64,000 nt of DNA from Xenopus tropicalis (Eukaryota; Chordata; Amphibia; Anura; Pipidae). Position 1 is the first letter of the stretch. Each line of letters opens with the position of its first letter. The notes under the pieces are model-generated. The model worked only from the letters and a program-made list of their open reading frames with translations, did no database searches and was not told where the DNA came from. The translations under genes were made by a program, and so were the position numbers. Shown here piece by piece: positions 46,174-56,747 of this stretch. The stretch covers positions 8,116,995-8,180,994 of the forward strand of contig NC_030680.2 in assembly GCF_000004195.4 (NCBI RefSeq), given 5' to 3'.

Positions 46174-48710
46174 GTACATATGATCTTAAAAATGAAAGGC
46201 CCGGTACTGTATGGACTGATGAGCCCAGGAGTGGGCCTAAGGAGGGCTCTAATGTGATTAATCTTTCGACCTACTCCTTGACGGAAGATGAGACAAAGCT
46301 GCTTGCACGGGGTCTAAATTTTGTCCCAGACAGGCGATGTGATACTTTCTCGGCGATATTAGATCTAAATAGATTTGTAAGATCGATTACGCTACATAGA
46401 CATTTTTCAGAAAAGAGTATGGATACATTGGAATTGGATCCTGTTATGACTGAGGCTTCGTCCACATCAGACTGTCTGGGTGATGATGTTCATACTCTCA
46501 CTGCTGACCCCTCCACTACCCCCTGTACATTGGATTTCCAAGATCAGTGTGCTATTGTGACTTTGAATGATTTACAAAAGGAGAATAGTCCTATAGATTC
46601 ACATGATTTGCCGGTTATTCACACTGATCTTAAAAGAAAATCTGACTTTTACCCCATTCATTCTAGATCCTACCATATTAATTTGTTCCAAAAATTGGTC
46701 CAACAGGACATTGAGAAATTAGCAATTAGATGGGATCAAGAGTATGGTGGGTCTATTATTAAGAATCTAACAGGGGGAGAAATTAAGGCACTCAAGTCAT
46801 TGAGCGCCAATAAGGATATTGTGATCAAAGCTGCAGACAAAGGTGGGTCGGTGGTAATTTTGGATGCTGGTATGTATGAGGCCGAGGTGATGCGTCAGTT
46901 ATTAGATTTGGACACCTATGTCCCATTGGATAATGATCCAACGATCCGGTTCCAGAAATCATTGAATGAGCTATTACTAGAAGGGATGTCTATAGGTGTC
47001 TTAACTAAGAAAGAATATGAGTCTCTCAACTGTATCTCTCCCACCATACCCATTTTTCATGTTCTCCCGAAGGTCCATAAGTCTCTGCAAGATGTTAAAG
47101 GTCGACCTATAGTGGCCGGCATTGGGTCCTTGAATGAAGGTCTATCTGGCTATGTGGATAAGCTATTAATGCCTTTGGTGCTACAATTGCCAACCTTTTT
47201 AAAGGACACCACTATGTGCATCAATAAGCTAGTTGACCTGAAATGGAAGCCAACCTACAGGTGGTTTTCCATGGACGTTACAGCTTTATATTCGTCTATC
47301 GATCATGGGGCTGGCTTGCATGCTATCCAATTTTGGCTGGATCAGGAAGGGGGTTTTCCCCCAGAACAGAGGGATTTTATTTTACAATCAGTACATTTCC
47401 TTCTATATACCAACTATTTTCTTTTTGATGGGAAGTTCTTTCTCCAGAGACGTGGGGCCGCGATGGGAGCTTCATTTGCCCCCACTTATGCCAACCTATT
47501 CATGGGTTGGTGGGAGAGGCTCCACGTCTTTGGGGATCGAAACCCATTCCGCAGCCAGATCATGTGCTTTTATCGCTACATTGATGATTGTATAGGAATA
47601 TGGGATGGAGATGCATTTTCATTGCTATCCTTCATTGATTATTGTAATAAAGCTGTACAGGGTATTACTTTTACTTATGAAACAGATCTGACAAGGATAC
47701 CTTTTTTGGATGTGACTTTCTCCATTAAGGATGATGTAGTAACCACTGATCTGTATCGTAAGCCTATAACACGTAACACACTTTTACATGCTGATAGTGG
47801 CCACCCTAGGACATGTATAGAGGGCATCCCAGTGGGACAGTTCTTGCGCATTCGCCGAATTTGCTCCACATGGGATGCCTTCCAGGAACAGGCCATGTTG
47901 CTATGGGACAGATTTGTCCAGAGGGGCTATAAGACAGTGGTTATTAAAAGGGCTTACGAGAGGGCTGTAGCCACTAACAGATCAGACCTTTTGAATCCCA
48001 GTAAAATAGGTAGGGATCCTAAACGGCATCCCAGAAATAATCTAAGATTTTGCACTACCTATGGACGGGGAGTGTATGACATTCAGAGGAGTGTCAATAA
48101 GCATTGGGGTATACTTTTACAGGATCCAGTGCTGCATGATATCCTGGCACATAAGTCCTTTTTCTCCTTTCGGAGAGCCAGGAACATCGCTTCGTGGGTA
48201 TCCAAAAGTCTATACACCACAAGAGGGAGCGTACAAGGGACTGCATGGTTGTGCAATAAAGGCATGTATAGATGCGGTAGGAATAGGTGTAAGGCCTGCA
48301 GTAACATACAAGTGTCCAAAACCTTTACCTGCACTTATACGAGTAAAATATATCATATCCCACAGTATTTTAATTGTCGTTCAAAGGGCATCATATATCT
48401 GGCGACATGTGAGTGCGGTGCCCAATACGTGGGGAAGACGATTAGGAGTGCTGGTAAAAGGTTTTTGGAACACCTGTCAGCTATTGACAGATGTGATTTC
48501 AAGTCGGCGATAGCCAAACATGTGGTGGAAGAACATGACAAATGTGGTCGGATATTTTTCCAGATCATAGACAAACCTAGGAGTAGTGCTAGGATGGGTG
48601 ATCTGGATAGAAAGTTATCGGAGAGGGAGGTGTTCTGGATCTACTCCCTTAAAACCACTGAACAATATGGGGGCCTAAATCGGGAATGGGAGGTCTCATG
48701 CTACTTCTAA
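46167..48710 (+). CDS. Penelope-like reverse transcriptase / GIY-YIG endonuclease
   Basis: Copies element RNA into DNA and nicks the target. 847 codons counted from 46167 (a GTG; no ATG defines the start, and the frame is open from 45888). Residue landmarks: VINLSTYSL ~32, ADKGGSVV ~222, PKVHK ~301, motif A MDVTALYSSID ~369, motif B RRGAAMGASF ~427, motif C YIDD ~471-474, FLDVTF ~513, zinc linker CGRNRCKAC ~703, GIIY ~741, YVG ~754, catalytic Arg in KRFLEH ~767, Glu in SEREVFW ~824 and Asn in GGLNREW ~839. Cysteines sit between GIY and YIG, as is typical of these endonucleases. All core residues seem intact. Translation probably depends on the upstream ORF. Confidence 0.92.
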   Translation: MVSTYDLKNERPGTVWTDEPRSGPKEGSNVINLSTYSLTEDETKLLARGLNFVPDRRCDTFSAILDLNRFVRSITLHRHFSEKSMDTLELDPVMTEASSTSDCLGDDVHTLTADPSTTPCTLDFQDQCAIVTLNDLQKENSPIDSHDLPVIHTDLKRKSDFYPIHSRSYHINLFQKLVQQDIEKLAIRWDQEYGGSIIKNLTGGEIKALKSLSANKDIVIKAADKGGSVVILDAGMYEAEVMRQLLDLDTYVPLDNDPTIRFQKSLNELLLEGMSIGVLTKKEYESLNCISPTIPIFHVLPKVHKSLQDVKGRPIVAGIGSLNEGLSGYVDKLLMPLVLQLPTFLKDTTMCINKLVDLKWKPTYRWFSMDVTALYSSIDHGAGLHAIQFWLDQEGGFPPEQRDFILQSVHFLLYTNYFLFDGKFFLQRRGAAMGASFAPTYANLFMGWWERLHVFGDRNPFRSQIMCFYRYIDDCIGIWDGDAFSLLSFIDYCNKAVQGITFTYETDLTRIPFLDVTFSIKDDVVTTDLYRKPITRNTLLHADSGHPRTCIEGIPVGQFLRIRRICSTWDAFQEQAMLLWDRFVQRGYKTVVIKRAYERAVATNRSDLLNPSKIGRDPKRHPRNNLRFCTTYGRGVYDIQRSVNKHWGILLQDPVLHDILAHKSFFSFRRARNIASWVSKSLYTTRGSVQGTAWLCNKGMYRCGRNRCKACSNIQVSKTFTCTYTSKIYHIPQYFNCRSKGIIYLATCECGAQYVGKTIRSAGKRFLEHLSAIDRCDFKSAIAKHVVEEHDKCGRIFFQIIDKPRSSARMGDLDRKLSEREVFWIYSLKTTEQYGGLNREWEVSCYF

Positions 48711-49101
48711 TCTCTGGCAGATACCATTACATATACCACTATCATGAGCATGGTAGCTTGATTGTTCCATGATGTTTACCACTAATGTACCATGATTAGG
48801 GCGAACTGTTTTTGCCCCGAAACAATTAAATTTTGTTTGTTTGACTTTCTCATTCCACTTTCATCTCTTTTATATGGCTAAGGTGCTTGGTGTGGGCTGT
48901 GGGTATAGCCTTCGCTGGGTGAGGCCTGGTTAAAGAGATTTTTTGTATTTATAAAGTATTTATTATATATTTTTTGTACTTTTTGTACTATTTACCTGCT
49001 GACCTATACATATGGTTTTATTACTGGGGGACCATGAAGGGGTTAACCCCTAATTGGATTAGTGGGTGTGATGCATGGTTCTATTTAAATATGGGTGCTT
49101 T

Positions 49102-49163
49102 AGGTCATGTGTATGGCTTCTGAGGAAGTGACATGTAGTCACGAAACGCGTTAAGCTAGACCT
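49102..49163 (+). ncRNA. Hammerhead-ribozyme-like motif, full copy 3' end
   Basis: Identical to 44853-44914, offset 4,249. Predicted cleavage follows T49152. RNA running through both motifs would release a 4,249-nt unit-length piece from A44904 to T49152. Confidence 0.75.
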
Positions 49164-49189
49164 CTTGTTCTGCTTTTAATCATGGAATC

Positions 49190-49195
49190 AATAAA
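49190..49195 (+). promoter_or_regulatory. AATAAA polyadenylation signal of full copy
   Basis: Near the 3' end of the element, followed by a T-rich stretch (ATATTTTTTTC) just before 49248. Confidence 0.6.
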
Positions 49196-49248
49196 GAATC
49201 ATTTTTAATCTGAGAAGGCACAGTGCTCCGTCTTATATTTTTTTCTGC

Positions 49249-49258
49249 AGGGGTACCC
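49249..49258 (+). repeat. Right target-site duplication of Penelope-like element
   Basis: AGGGGTACCC, equal to 42871-42880, and continuous with the resumed 135-bp unit (AGGGCACAAATAAGC). Confidence 0.9.
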
Positions 49259-49343
49259 AGGGCACAAATAAGCACTCACCCCAAATCCCCCCCTAACTGG
49301 CCTTCAGGCTGGGCCCCCTTAGCCCATAACAAGGTTACAGATT
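49249..49343 (+). repeat. 135-bp minisatellite, right part
   Basis: Resumes the interrupted unit in phase. The AAATAAGC variant follows the AAAGAAGC unit left of the element, as the alternation predicts, so no array sequence was lost on insertion. Confidence 0.9.
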
Positions 49344-51187
49344 TTGTGGCTGAGATTCTAGCTATCTTGCACAGATCCTCTCTGATCCCCCCATTGTAAG
49401 CAGCAGTCCTGCCCTGCTTTATGGCTGAGATTCTAGCTATCTGTATAACAGAGCATTCTGTCACAGTGGCACAGATCCTATCTGATCCCCCCATTGTAAG
49501 CAGCAGTCCTGCCCTGCTTTATGGCTGAGATTCTAGCTATCTGTATAACAGAGCATTCTGTCACAGTGGCACAGATCCTATCTGATCCCCCCATTGTAAG
49601 CAGCAGTCCTGCCCTGCTTTATGGCTGAGATTCTAGCTATCTGTATAACAGAGCATTCTGTCACAGTGGCACAGATCCTATCTGATCCCCACATTGTAAG
49701 CAGCAGTCCAGCACTGCTTTATGGCTGAGATTCTAGCTATCTGTATAACAGAGCATTCTGTCACAGTGGCACAGATCCTATCTGATCCCCCCATTGTAAG
49801 CAGCAGTCCTGCCCTGCTTTATGGCTGAGATTCTAGCTATCTGTATAACAGAGCATTCTGTCACAGTGGCACAGATCCTATCTGATCCCCCCATTGTAAG
49901 CAGCAGTCCTGCCCTGCTTTATGGCTGAGATTCTAGCTATCTGTATAACAGAGCATTCTGTCACAGTGGCACAGATCTTATCTGATCCCCCCCATTGTAA
50001 GCAGCAGTCCTGCCCTGCTTTATGGCTGAGATTCTAGCTATCTGTATAACAGAGCATTCTGTCACAGTGGCACAGATCCTATCTGATCCCCCCATTGTAA
50101 GCAGCAGTCCTGCCCTGCTTTATGGCTGAGATTCTAGCTATCTGTATAACAGAGCATTCTGTCACAGTGGCACAGATCTTATCTGATCCCCCCCATTGTA
50201 AGCAGCAGTCCTGCCCTGCTTTATGGCTGAGATTCTAGCTATCTGTATAACAGAGCATTCTGTCACAGTGGCACAGATCCTATCTGATCCCCCCCATTGT
50301 AAGCAGCAGTCCTGCCCTGCTTTATGGCTGAGATTCTAGCTATCTGTATAACAGAGCATTCTGTCACAGTGGCACAGATCCTATCTGATCCCCCCATTGT
50401 AAGCAGCAGTCCTGCCCTGCTTTATGGCTGAGATTCTAGCTATCTGTATAACAGAGCATTCTGTCACAGTGGCACAGATCTTATCTGATCCCCCCCATTG
50501 TAAGCAGCAGTCCTGCCCTGCTTTATGGCTGAGATTCTAGCTATCTGTATAACAGAGCATTCTGTCACAGTGGCACAGATCCTATCTGACCCCCCATTGT
50601 AAGCAGCAGTCCTGCCCTGCTTTATGGCTGAGATTCTAGCTATCTGTATAACAGAGCATTCTGTCACAGTGGCACAGATCCTATCTGATCCCCCCATTGT
50701 AAGCAGCAGTCCTGCCCTGCTTTATGGCTGAGATTCTAGCTATCTGTATAACAGAGCATTCTGTCACAGTGGCACAGATCCTATCTGATCCCCCCCATTG
50801 TAAGCAGCAGTCCTGCCCTGCTTTATGGCTGAGATTCTAGCTATCTGTATAACAGAGCATTCTGTCACAGTGGCACAGATCCTATCTGATCCCCCCCCCA
50901 TTGTAAGCAGCAGTCCTGCCCTGCTTTATGGCTGAGATTCTAGCTATCTGTATAACAGAGCATTCTGTCACAGTGGCACAGATCCTATCTGATCCCCCCA
51001 TTGTAAGCAGCAGTCCTGCCCTGCTTTATGGCTGAGATTCTAGCTATCTGTATAACAGAGCATTCTGTCACAGTGGCACAGATCCTATCTGATCCCCCCA
51101 TTGTAAGCAGCAGTCCTGCCCTGCTTTATGGCTGAGATTCTAGCTATCTGTATAACAGAGCATTCTGTCACAGTGGCACAGATCCTA
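49344..51187 (+). repeat. ~100-bp minisatellite, about 18 copies
   Basis: CTGTATAACAGAGCATTCTG recurs at 100-bp spacing (49441, 49541 ...). The main variation is the length of the C-run in GATCCCCCC (4-9 C) and CCTATC/CTTATC. The junction with the 135-bp array is abrupt at ACAGATTTTG. Confidence 0.95.
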
Positions 51188-51640
51188 CCCCCACTTTTTT
51201 ATATACGTTTTTTCAGGATTTTTTAATTCTGAAAGTCAAAATAACAACCTTTACTGGCAGGTTATTTATGTGTCAGTAATGTAACGAGTTAATAGCGCTA
51301 CACCTGTTTAATTAAAACAATAAATTGCCACGTCAAAAAAAATATGGTGAATTACAACCACAGTACAAATATTAGGCGCTGTTTTTCCCATTATATATAT
51401 ATATATATTAAACACTAATTTTCATCATTTGGAAAATTACAGCGCTAATTGTAATTCTGCAGCATTAAATTGCAGTAAAATATAGAGGAATTAATTGAAT
51501 TCTTTAATGGAGCAGCTTCTCAAACAGAAATTTAATTTTTACCGGGTGAAGCCGTAGAGCTGTGTCTTAATTAACTTGTTGGGCTCCTCTAGAAACCCTC
51601 AAAGGGCCTTTATTATAACAAATAAAATGTACGTCGTTAC
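51188..51640. other. AT-rich single-copy stretch
   Basis: Contains (TA)n at 51394-51410. No gene. Confidence 0.4.
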
Positions 51641-51648
51641 GTGCGTTT

Positions 51649-51712
51649 CGCTGATTTTTTTGCCGTTTGGCGAATTTTACGGCAAAGCAAAACGGGACAT
51701 ATTCGCTCATTA
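51649..51712 (-). mobile_element. 3' fragment of TAGTGATGAGCGA-family MITE
   Basis: GCGAATTTTACGGCAAAGC ... GACATATTCGCTCATTACTA is the family's terminal segment. The other end is absent. Confidence 0.65.
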
Positions 51713-51764
51713 CTAATCCGATCCAATTTAATCATAAAAAAAGTTGCTGCTTTTGTGCTTAAAC

Positions 51765-51885
51765 TATAACTGGGATATGTGGGGCTGTCTACTGTCATCC
51801 AGTCATGTGATCATGGCTCAGCGTTACCCCCAAAATGAGTATTTGGGCTAAAAAGTCCCTCGTTATGTTTTATAACAACCTGAAT
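51765..51885 (+). repeat. Duplicated segment (matches about 52765-52885)
   Basis: GGGGCTGTCTACTGTCATCC and CAGTCATGTGAT are shared with the segment after the 113-bp array (GGGGCTGTCTACTTTCATTC). Divergence is moderate. Confidence 0.6.
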
Positions 51886-51886
51886 C

Positions 51887-52760
51887 ATTTAACCATGAAA
51901 TAAACCCAATAGGGCTGTTCTGCCCCAATAAGGGGTAATTATATCTTAGTTGGGATCAAGTACAGGTACTGTTTTATTATTACAGAGAAAAGGGAATCAT
52001 TTAACCATGAAATAAACCCAATAGGGCTGTTTTGCCCCAATAAGGGGTAATTATATCTTAGTTGGGATCAAGTACAGGTACTGTTTTATTATTACAGAGA
52101 AAAGGGAATCATTTAACCATGAAATAAACCCAATAGGGCTGTTCTGCCCCCAATAAGGGGTAATTATATCTTAGTTGGGATCAAGTACAGGTACTGTTAT
52201 ATTATTACAGAGAAAAGGGAATCATTTAACCCTAAAATAAACCCAATAGGGCTGTTCTGCCCCCAATAAGGGGTAATTATATCTTAGTTGGGATCAAGTA
52301 CAGGTACTGTTTTATTATTACAGAGAAAAGGGAATCATTTAACCATGAAATAAACCCAATAGGACTGTTCTGCCCCAATAAGGGGTAATTATATCTTAGT
52401 TGGGATCAAGTACAGGTACTGTTTTATTATTACAGAGAAAAGGGAATCATTTAACCATTAAATAAACCCAATAGGGCTGTTCTGCCCCCAATAAGGGGTA
52501 ATTATATCTTAGTTGGGATCAAGTACAGGTACTGTTTTATTATTACAGAGAAAAGGGAATCATTTAACCATTAAATAAACCCAATAGGGCTGTTCTGCCC
52601 CCAATAAGGGGTAATTATATCTTAGTTGGGATCAAGTACAGGTACTGTTTTATTATTACAGAGAAAAGGGATTAAAAGGGAGTCTATGGGAAACGGGTTT
52701 TCCGTAATTCAGAGCTTTCTGGATAACGGGTTTTTGGATGGATAAGGGATCCCATACCTG
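51887..52760. mobile_element. TA-type Xenopus repeat (CAGGTATGGG family) with eight 113-bp units
   Basis: About eight units of ~113 bp with TAAGGGGTAATTATATC, the same core as 14816-15379. The right end GGATAAGGGATCCCATACCTG is followed by TA. The left terminus was not found: the array abuts the duplicated segment at 51765-51885 directly. Confidence 0.8.
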
Positions 52761-52919
52761 TAGTAGGGGCTAAGTATAAGTAGGGGCTGTCTACTTTCAT
52801 TCAGTCATGTGATTCTAGCTCAGTCTCGACTGTAAATGAGAAATTGGTCTGAAAATTCCCTTGTGTTTAATAGTAACCTTAAGACTTTAGATCTACTTTA
52901 ATAAAAAAAAAGTTCTAGC

Positions 52920-53210
52920 TAGTGATGAGCTGAAAAATTTTGAAAGATTCCCGAAACGACAATACGTTTGACAATGCTTTTTGATGCAAGAGACAATTCA
53001 TTTACTGAATTTTTCGTTGTTTGGAAATTTTTTCCATAGTTTCACCAATGTTTCAGCAAAGCGATATAGGACAAATTCACTCTTCGCTACGTGACTGTGG
53101 CTTTTTCCTCGTTCAGCGAATTTTCGTTGCGGCAGTTTTGCTAAAAAAAAAAAAAAATTACCAATGGCGAAATTTAAATTCATGTTGTCTGTAAAATTTG
53201 CTCATTGCTT
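52920..53210. mobile_element. Diverged TAGTGATGAGCGA-family MITE
   Basis: Starts TAGTGATGAGCTGAAAAATT and ends about TTTGCTCATTGCTTA. No clean target duplication. Confidence 0.55.
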
Positions 53211-53215
53211 ATCAG

Positions 53216-53767
53216 TAGTGATGGGCGAAAGGTTTGCTAGGCATGGATTCGCGGCACGGGGGACAAAAGAATAGCAGCAGGCGACAAAAGAATAGGAGCG
53301 GGCGACAAAAGAATAGCAGCGGGCGACAAAAGAATAGCAGCGGGCGACAAAAGAATAGCAGCAGGCGACAAAAGAATACCAGCGAGCGACAAAAGAATAG
53401 CCGTGGGCGACAAAAGAATAGGAGCGGGCGACAAAAGAATAGCAGCGGGCGACAAAAGAATAGCAGCAGGAGACAAAAGAATAGCAGCGGGCGACAAAAG
53501 AATAGGAGCGGGCGACAAAAGAATTGGAGCGGGCGACAAAAGAATAGCAGCGGGCGACAAAAGAATAGCAGCGGGCGACAAAAGAATACCAGCGAGCGAC
53601 AAAAGAATAGCCGTGGGCGACAAAAGAATATCAGCGAGCGACAAAAGAAAAGCAGCAGGCGACAAAAGAATAGCCGTGGGCGATAAAAGAATTTCGCCAT
53701 TTCGCGAATCTTTTGAAACATTTGCAAATTTTTAGGTGAAGCGAAACGGGACGGGTTCGCTCATTAC
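53216..53767 (-). mobile_element. hAT MITE (TAGTGATGAGCGA family) with the longest VNTR
   Basis: TAGTGATGGGCGAAAGG at the left and GACGGGTTCGCTCATTACT at the right. The interior 53260-53690 is about 20 units of 21 bp, AATAGCAGCGGGCGACAAAAG type. As 21 is a multiple of 3, each frame keeps one repeated peptide (110-171 aa), an artefact of the repeat. Confidence 0.82.
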
Positions 53768-54382
53768 TCAGGAAATGCCTCTCAATTTGCACAATTAGTT
53801 CACTCGTCTGTATTTAGAACACTCGGTTGGGCAGATGGTTTGTGATGCTATAAGTGGAACCTGGTATTTGCCACTGACCCGCTGCTATGCATTTACAGTT
53901 GCCCAAAATGCGTGGGGTCGAAATATCCAGAGAGTTGATGTTCACATACATTTTATAGGAGCTGCTGATTCCCTTAGCTGTCAACATCCAAAGCTTTTGT
54001 GTGTGTGTGCATGTAAATTATTCAGCGCAATAATACCCTTCCAAAGAGTAACCTATTTATAAGACATTTATAATTTCCCACGGGGGCAAATATTGCGGAA
54101 CAAACCGGTAAAGCGGGAAACATCACTCAGGAATATTATGACTAAAAGATCAGCGCCTCCATAATTCAGATAAGATACTATCACTTTGCTACGTACCCTT
54201 TAGTAAATGGTTTTCGGATGAGCAATTACAGAACCCATCGTTAAGATAAGGAAAAATTCTCGGGGTCTAAATGAACCAATCATTTTACTGCATAGCATCT
54301 TGACACATTATTATTGGAAACATAAAAACATTTGAGCTTTCTTGTTGGGTTTCATTGGGTTACCAAGCTACAATGTGCATAT
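53768..54382. other. Intergenic, nothing recognised
   Basis: No gene or repeat structure seen. Confidence 0.4.
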
Positions 54383-54968
54383 TAGGGATGCACCGAATCC
54401 ACTATTATTAGATTTGGTTGAACCCCAATCCGTGTGATGAAAATGTTTCAACTTTTCTGTTTATGTGTAGTGATGAACAAATTTTTTCGCCAGGCATGGG
54501 TTGGCAGCAAATTTTTCGCATTTCGCCATTGGCAAATAGTTTCTCGAAATTTCCGTGAAAATTGGCTGCGGAAAAAAAACGCTGGGGGCAGTCGAGTAAA
54601 AAAAGGGCATGGTTGAGTCAAATCGGGCACGATCGCGTGGTTGTGTCAAAAAAGTGCGGGTGACAAAAAAAAATATACGTGGGCGACAAAAAAATAGATG
54701 TGGGTGACAAAAAGAAGCAGGCGACAAAATATAAATCTCGCAACAAATGTGTTTCACAAATTTTTCGCCGTTTCTCAAATTTTCTTGCCGTTTCACGAAT
54801 TTTATGCCGAAACGGGACAGATTCACTCATCACTATTTATGTGGAAAAAAAGTCATGTGATTTGAAGAATTTGGATTCGGTTCTGCCAGAAGGGTGGATA
54901 AAGCTGAATCCGAATCCAGCTGATAAAGGTTAAGTCTTGGACGAATCCCAAAAGGAATCCTGGGTTTG
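54383..54968. mobile_element. Diverged hAT-like element (TAGGGATGCACCGAATCC start), interrupted
   Basis: The left end TAGGGATGCACCGAATCC is a familiar vertebrate hAT-type terminus. The interior has GATTTGGTTGAACCC and, after the nested MITE, GGATTCGGTTCTGCC. The right boundary is inferred from 8-mers GTGCATAT (54375-54382) and TTGCATAT (54969-54976). Confidence 0.5.
54468..54835 (-). mobile_element. hAT MITE (TAGTGATGAGCGA family), nested
   Basis: Perfect 8-bp duplications TTTATGTG (54460-54467, 54836-54843). Ends TAGTGATGAACAAATTTTTT and CAGATTCACTCATCACTA. Confidence 0.92.
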
Positions 54969-55156
54969 TTGCATATTATAAGAATCCATTCACTAATATA
55001 ATCTTTTTTTATTAGTGGCATTTCCAATTGGCTAATGGTCTGAGATCAGGGAGCCCAATAGGACAGACACACAGGATTCTGGCCGGCACAATTCCGGATC
55101 ACCAACACATGATGTCAAAAGCTGCTTTATTTACATGAAAAACATTCCATGGTTTA

Positions 55157-55267
55157 TTAAGTTCATACACAATAATATAAAAATAGCCTTACGCATTTCA
55201 TGCCACCCAGGGCCCAGGAGGCATGAAATGCGTAAGGCTATTTATGTTTTATTGTGTATGAACTTAA
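55157..55267. repeat. 48-bp-arm near-perfect palindrome
   Basis: Arms 55157-55204 and 55220-55267 are inverted copies with three mismatches, around a 15-nt centre that contains GGGCCC. Read outward, each arm starts GGCATGAAATGCGTAAGGC, similar to the GAAACGCGTTAAGC part of the hammerhead at 44894-44907. It may be two head-to-head fragments of a Penelope-like 3' end (inference). Confidence 0.75.
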
Positions 55268-55299
55268 CCGGATGGTTTTATGGGGAAAAAAAACCCTAT

Positions 55300-55636
55300 T
55301 AGTAATGAGCTGAGAAGTTTTTTGCCAGGCATGGATTCACAGCGAATTTCCGCATTTCACCATTGGTGAATTTTTTCGCGAAACAGCAGTGAAAATCCAC
55401 CACGGAAAAATTCAACAGGCGGCAAAAAAGTTGGCTGTGCGTCAAATTGGGTGTGGTTCTGGTAAAAAGGGTGAGGCCACATTAAATTGGGTGTGGTCGT
55501 GTCAAAAAAAGGACGCGTCAAAAAAAGCACGGGCGACAAAAAAACAAATGCGTTTAGCAAATTTTTCGCCGTTTTGTAAATTTTCTTGCCTTTTCACGAA
55601 TTTTACGGCGAAACGGGATAGATTCATTCATCACTA
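55300..55636 (-). mobile_element. hAT MITE (TAGTGATGAGCGA family)
   Basis: TAGTAATGAGCTGAGAAG at the left and GATTCATTCATCACTA at the right. Flanks AACCCTAT and CCGCCTAT agree 5/8. Confidence 0.75.
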
Positions 55637-55639
55637 CCG

Positions 55640-56125
55640 CCTATCTGTCTATAACCCCCTCTAATCCCTCGCCTCTTTCTAGAGTAAACAACCCCAACAG
55701 TCTAACTTCATAGTTTAACCCTTCCATCCCCTTTACCAGTTTAGTTGCAGTCTCTGCACTCTCTCCAGCTCATTAATATCCTTCTTAAGGACTGGAGCCC
55801 AAAACTGCCCCCCATACTCAAGGTGAGGCCTTACCAGGGACCTATAAAGGGGCAAAATCATGTTCTCATCCCTTGAGTCAATGCCCTTTTTTATACAAGA
55901 CAGCACTTTATTTGCTTTAGTAGCCACAGAATGACACTGCCTGGAATTAGACAACTTGTTATCCACAAAAACCCCCAGATCCTTCTCCATTAAGGATCCC
56001 CCCAAAAACTACCATTCAGTAGATAGTTCGCATTTATATTATTTCTACCAAAGTGCATAACTTTGTCTACATTGAAACTCATTTTCCATTTTGCTGCCTA
56101 GTTTTCCAGTTTGGTCAAATTATAG
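55640..56125 (-). mobile_element. CR1-like LINE fragment (RT C-terminal part)
   Basis: Read on the minus strand, 55733-56005 encodes EKDLGVFVDNKLSNSRQC, then ATKANKVLSCIKKG, then LYRSLVRPHLEYGGQFWAP and ELERVQR, the conserved C-terminal region of CR1-type LINE ORF2. The preceding part (VDKCKVMHFGRN-like, near 56040-56080) lies in another frame, so there is a frameshift near the G/C run at 55999-56005. Stops interrupt the downstream part. It is a dead fragment, 5' truncated, abutting the MITE at 55300-55636. Confidence 0.85.
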
Positions 56126-56745
56126 TTTTGCCCAATGTAATGTGCGCCTCGGAGTAAAGTAACTAAATAAGTAGGTCGCTGTTAAAGAAACTAACATTAC
56201 CGCACACTTATATATGACTTTTTACAAACACTGTTTCTGTTTATTGCATTGAGCTTTTCATGTTTAGGAAGCAAGACGGTTATGGAACTGAGTGACAATA
56301 AAGCCTCTTTTGGCTTAGTTTATACACAGTAGATTTATAATCCCAGGTCCCCGGGGAAAGTTTGATGACGGTCAGTTTCGGAGCTTTATCTTTAACCCCT
56401 GCTTGATATAAGCCTCAAACAACTGCTTGGATTAGCTAAGCCTCTTCTCCTGGCTTTGATTTCTAAAGACTTCAGTCGGCAGTTAGAGTTAAAGCTTTAG
56501 TTCTAGAGCTATTTCCTTCTCCTGCTGATTTCTGAATTAAACATAGGATCGGACTGGCTTAATTTTTTACAGACAACACTTGGGTTGGAATTCATTGAAG
56601 GGGACCCGCTGCTCTGTAAACCCACTCCAGCACAGCTTCGGGGGGGAAAAAAATTACTGTGTTTGAAACCAAGAGACCTAAATACAGGCTTTGTGTTTTA
56701 TTCAGTGGATAAACACAGGGAAGGCTCAATAGTTGCTTTTGTAGT
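56126..56745. other. Single-copy intergenic stretch
   Basis: No gene. The ORF that starts at 56585 enters the 38-bp array and is not credible. Confidence 0.45.
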
Positions 56746-56747
56746 AA

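Larger units (their letters stand above)
42881..49248 (+). mobile_element. Penelope-like retroelement, tandem partial plus full copy
   Basis: A 2,119-bp 5'-truncated copy (42881-44999) is followed directly by a full 4,249-bp unit (45000-49248). Positions 42881-44999 align to 47130-49248 at a constant offset of 4,249 with no net indel, and I find only two substitutions (43907/48156, 44569/48818). This is the pseudo-LTR arrangement typical of Penelope-like elements. A 10-11 bp target duplication flanks the whole. The full unit carries ORF1 (N-terminal type), ORF2 (RT + GIY-YIG endonuclease), a hammerhead-like ribozyme and AATAAA. The C-X4-C-X2-C linker before the endonuclease resembles the Neptune-type lineage. 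The copy is very young. Confidence 0.95.

Noticed and set aside
53212..53735. Repeat-protein ORFs on both strands (110-171 aa)
   Set aside because: A 21-bp repeat inside a MITE gives stop-free frames on both strands by chance.
55733..56005. Possible host gene exon on the minus strand
   Set aside because: The peptide is the conserved C-terminal part of a CR1-type LINE RT, flanked by frameshift and stops.
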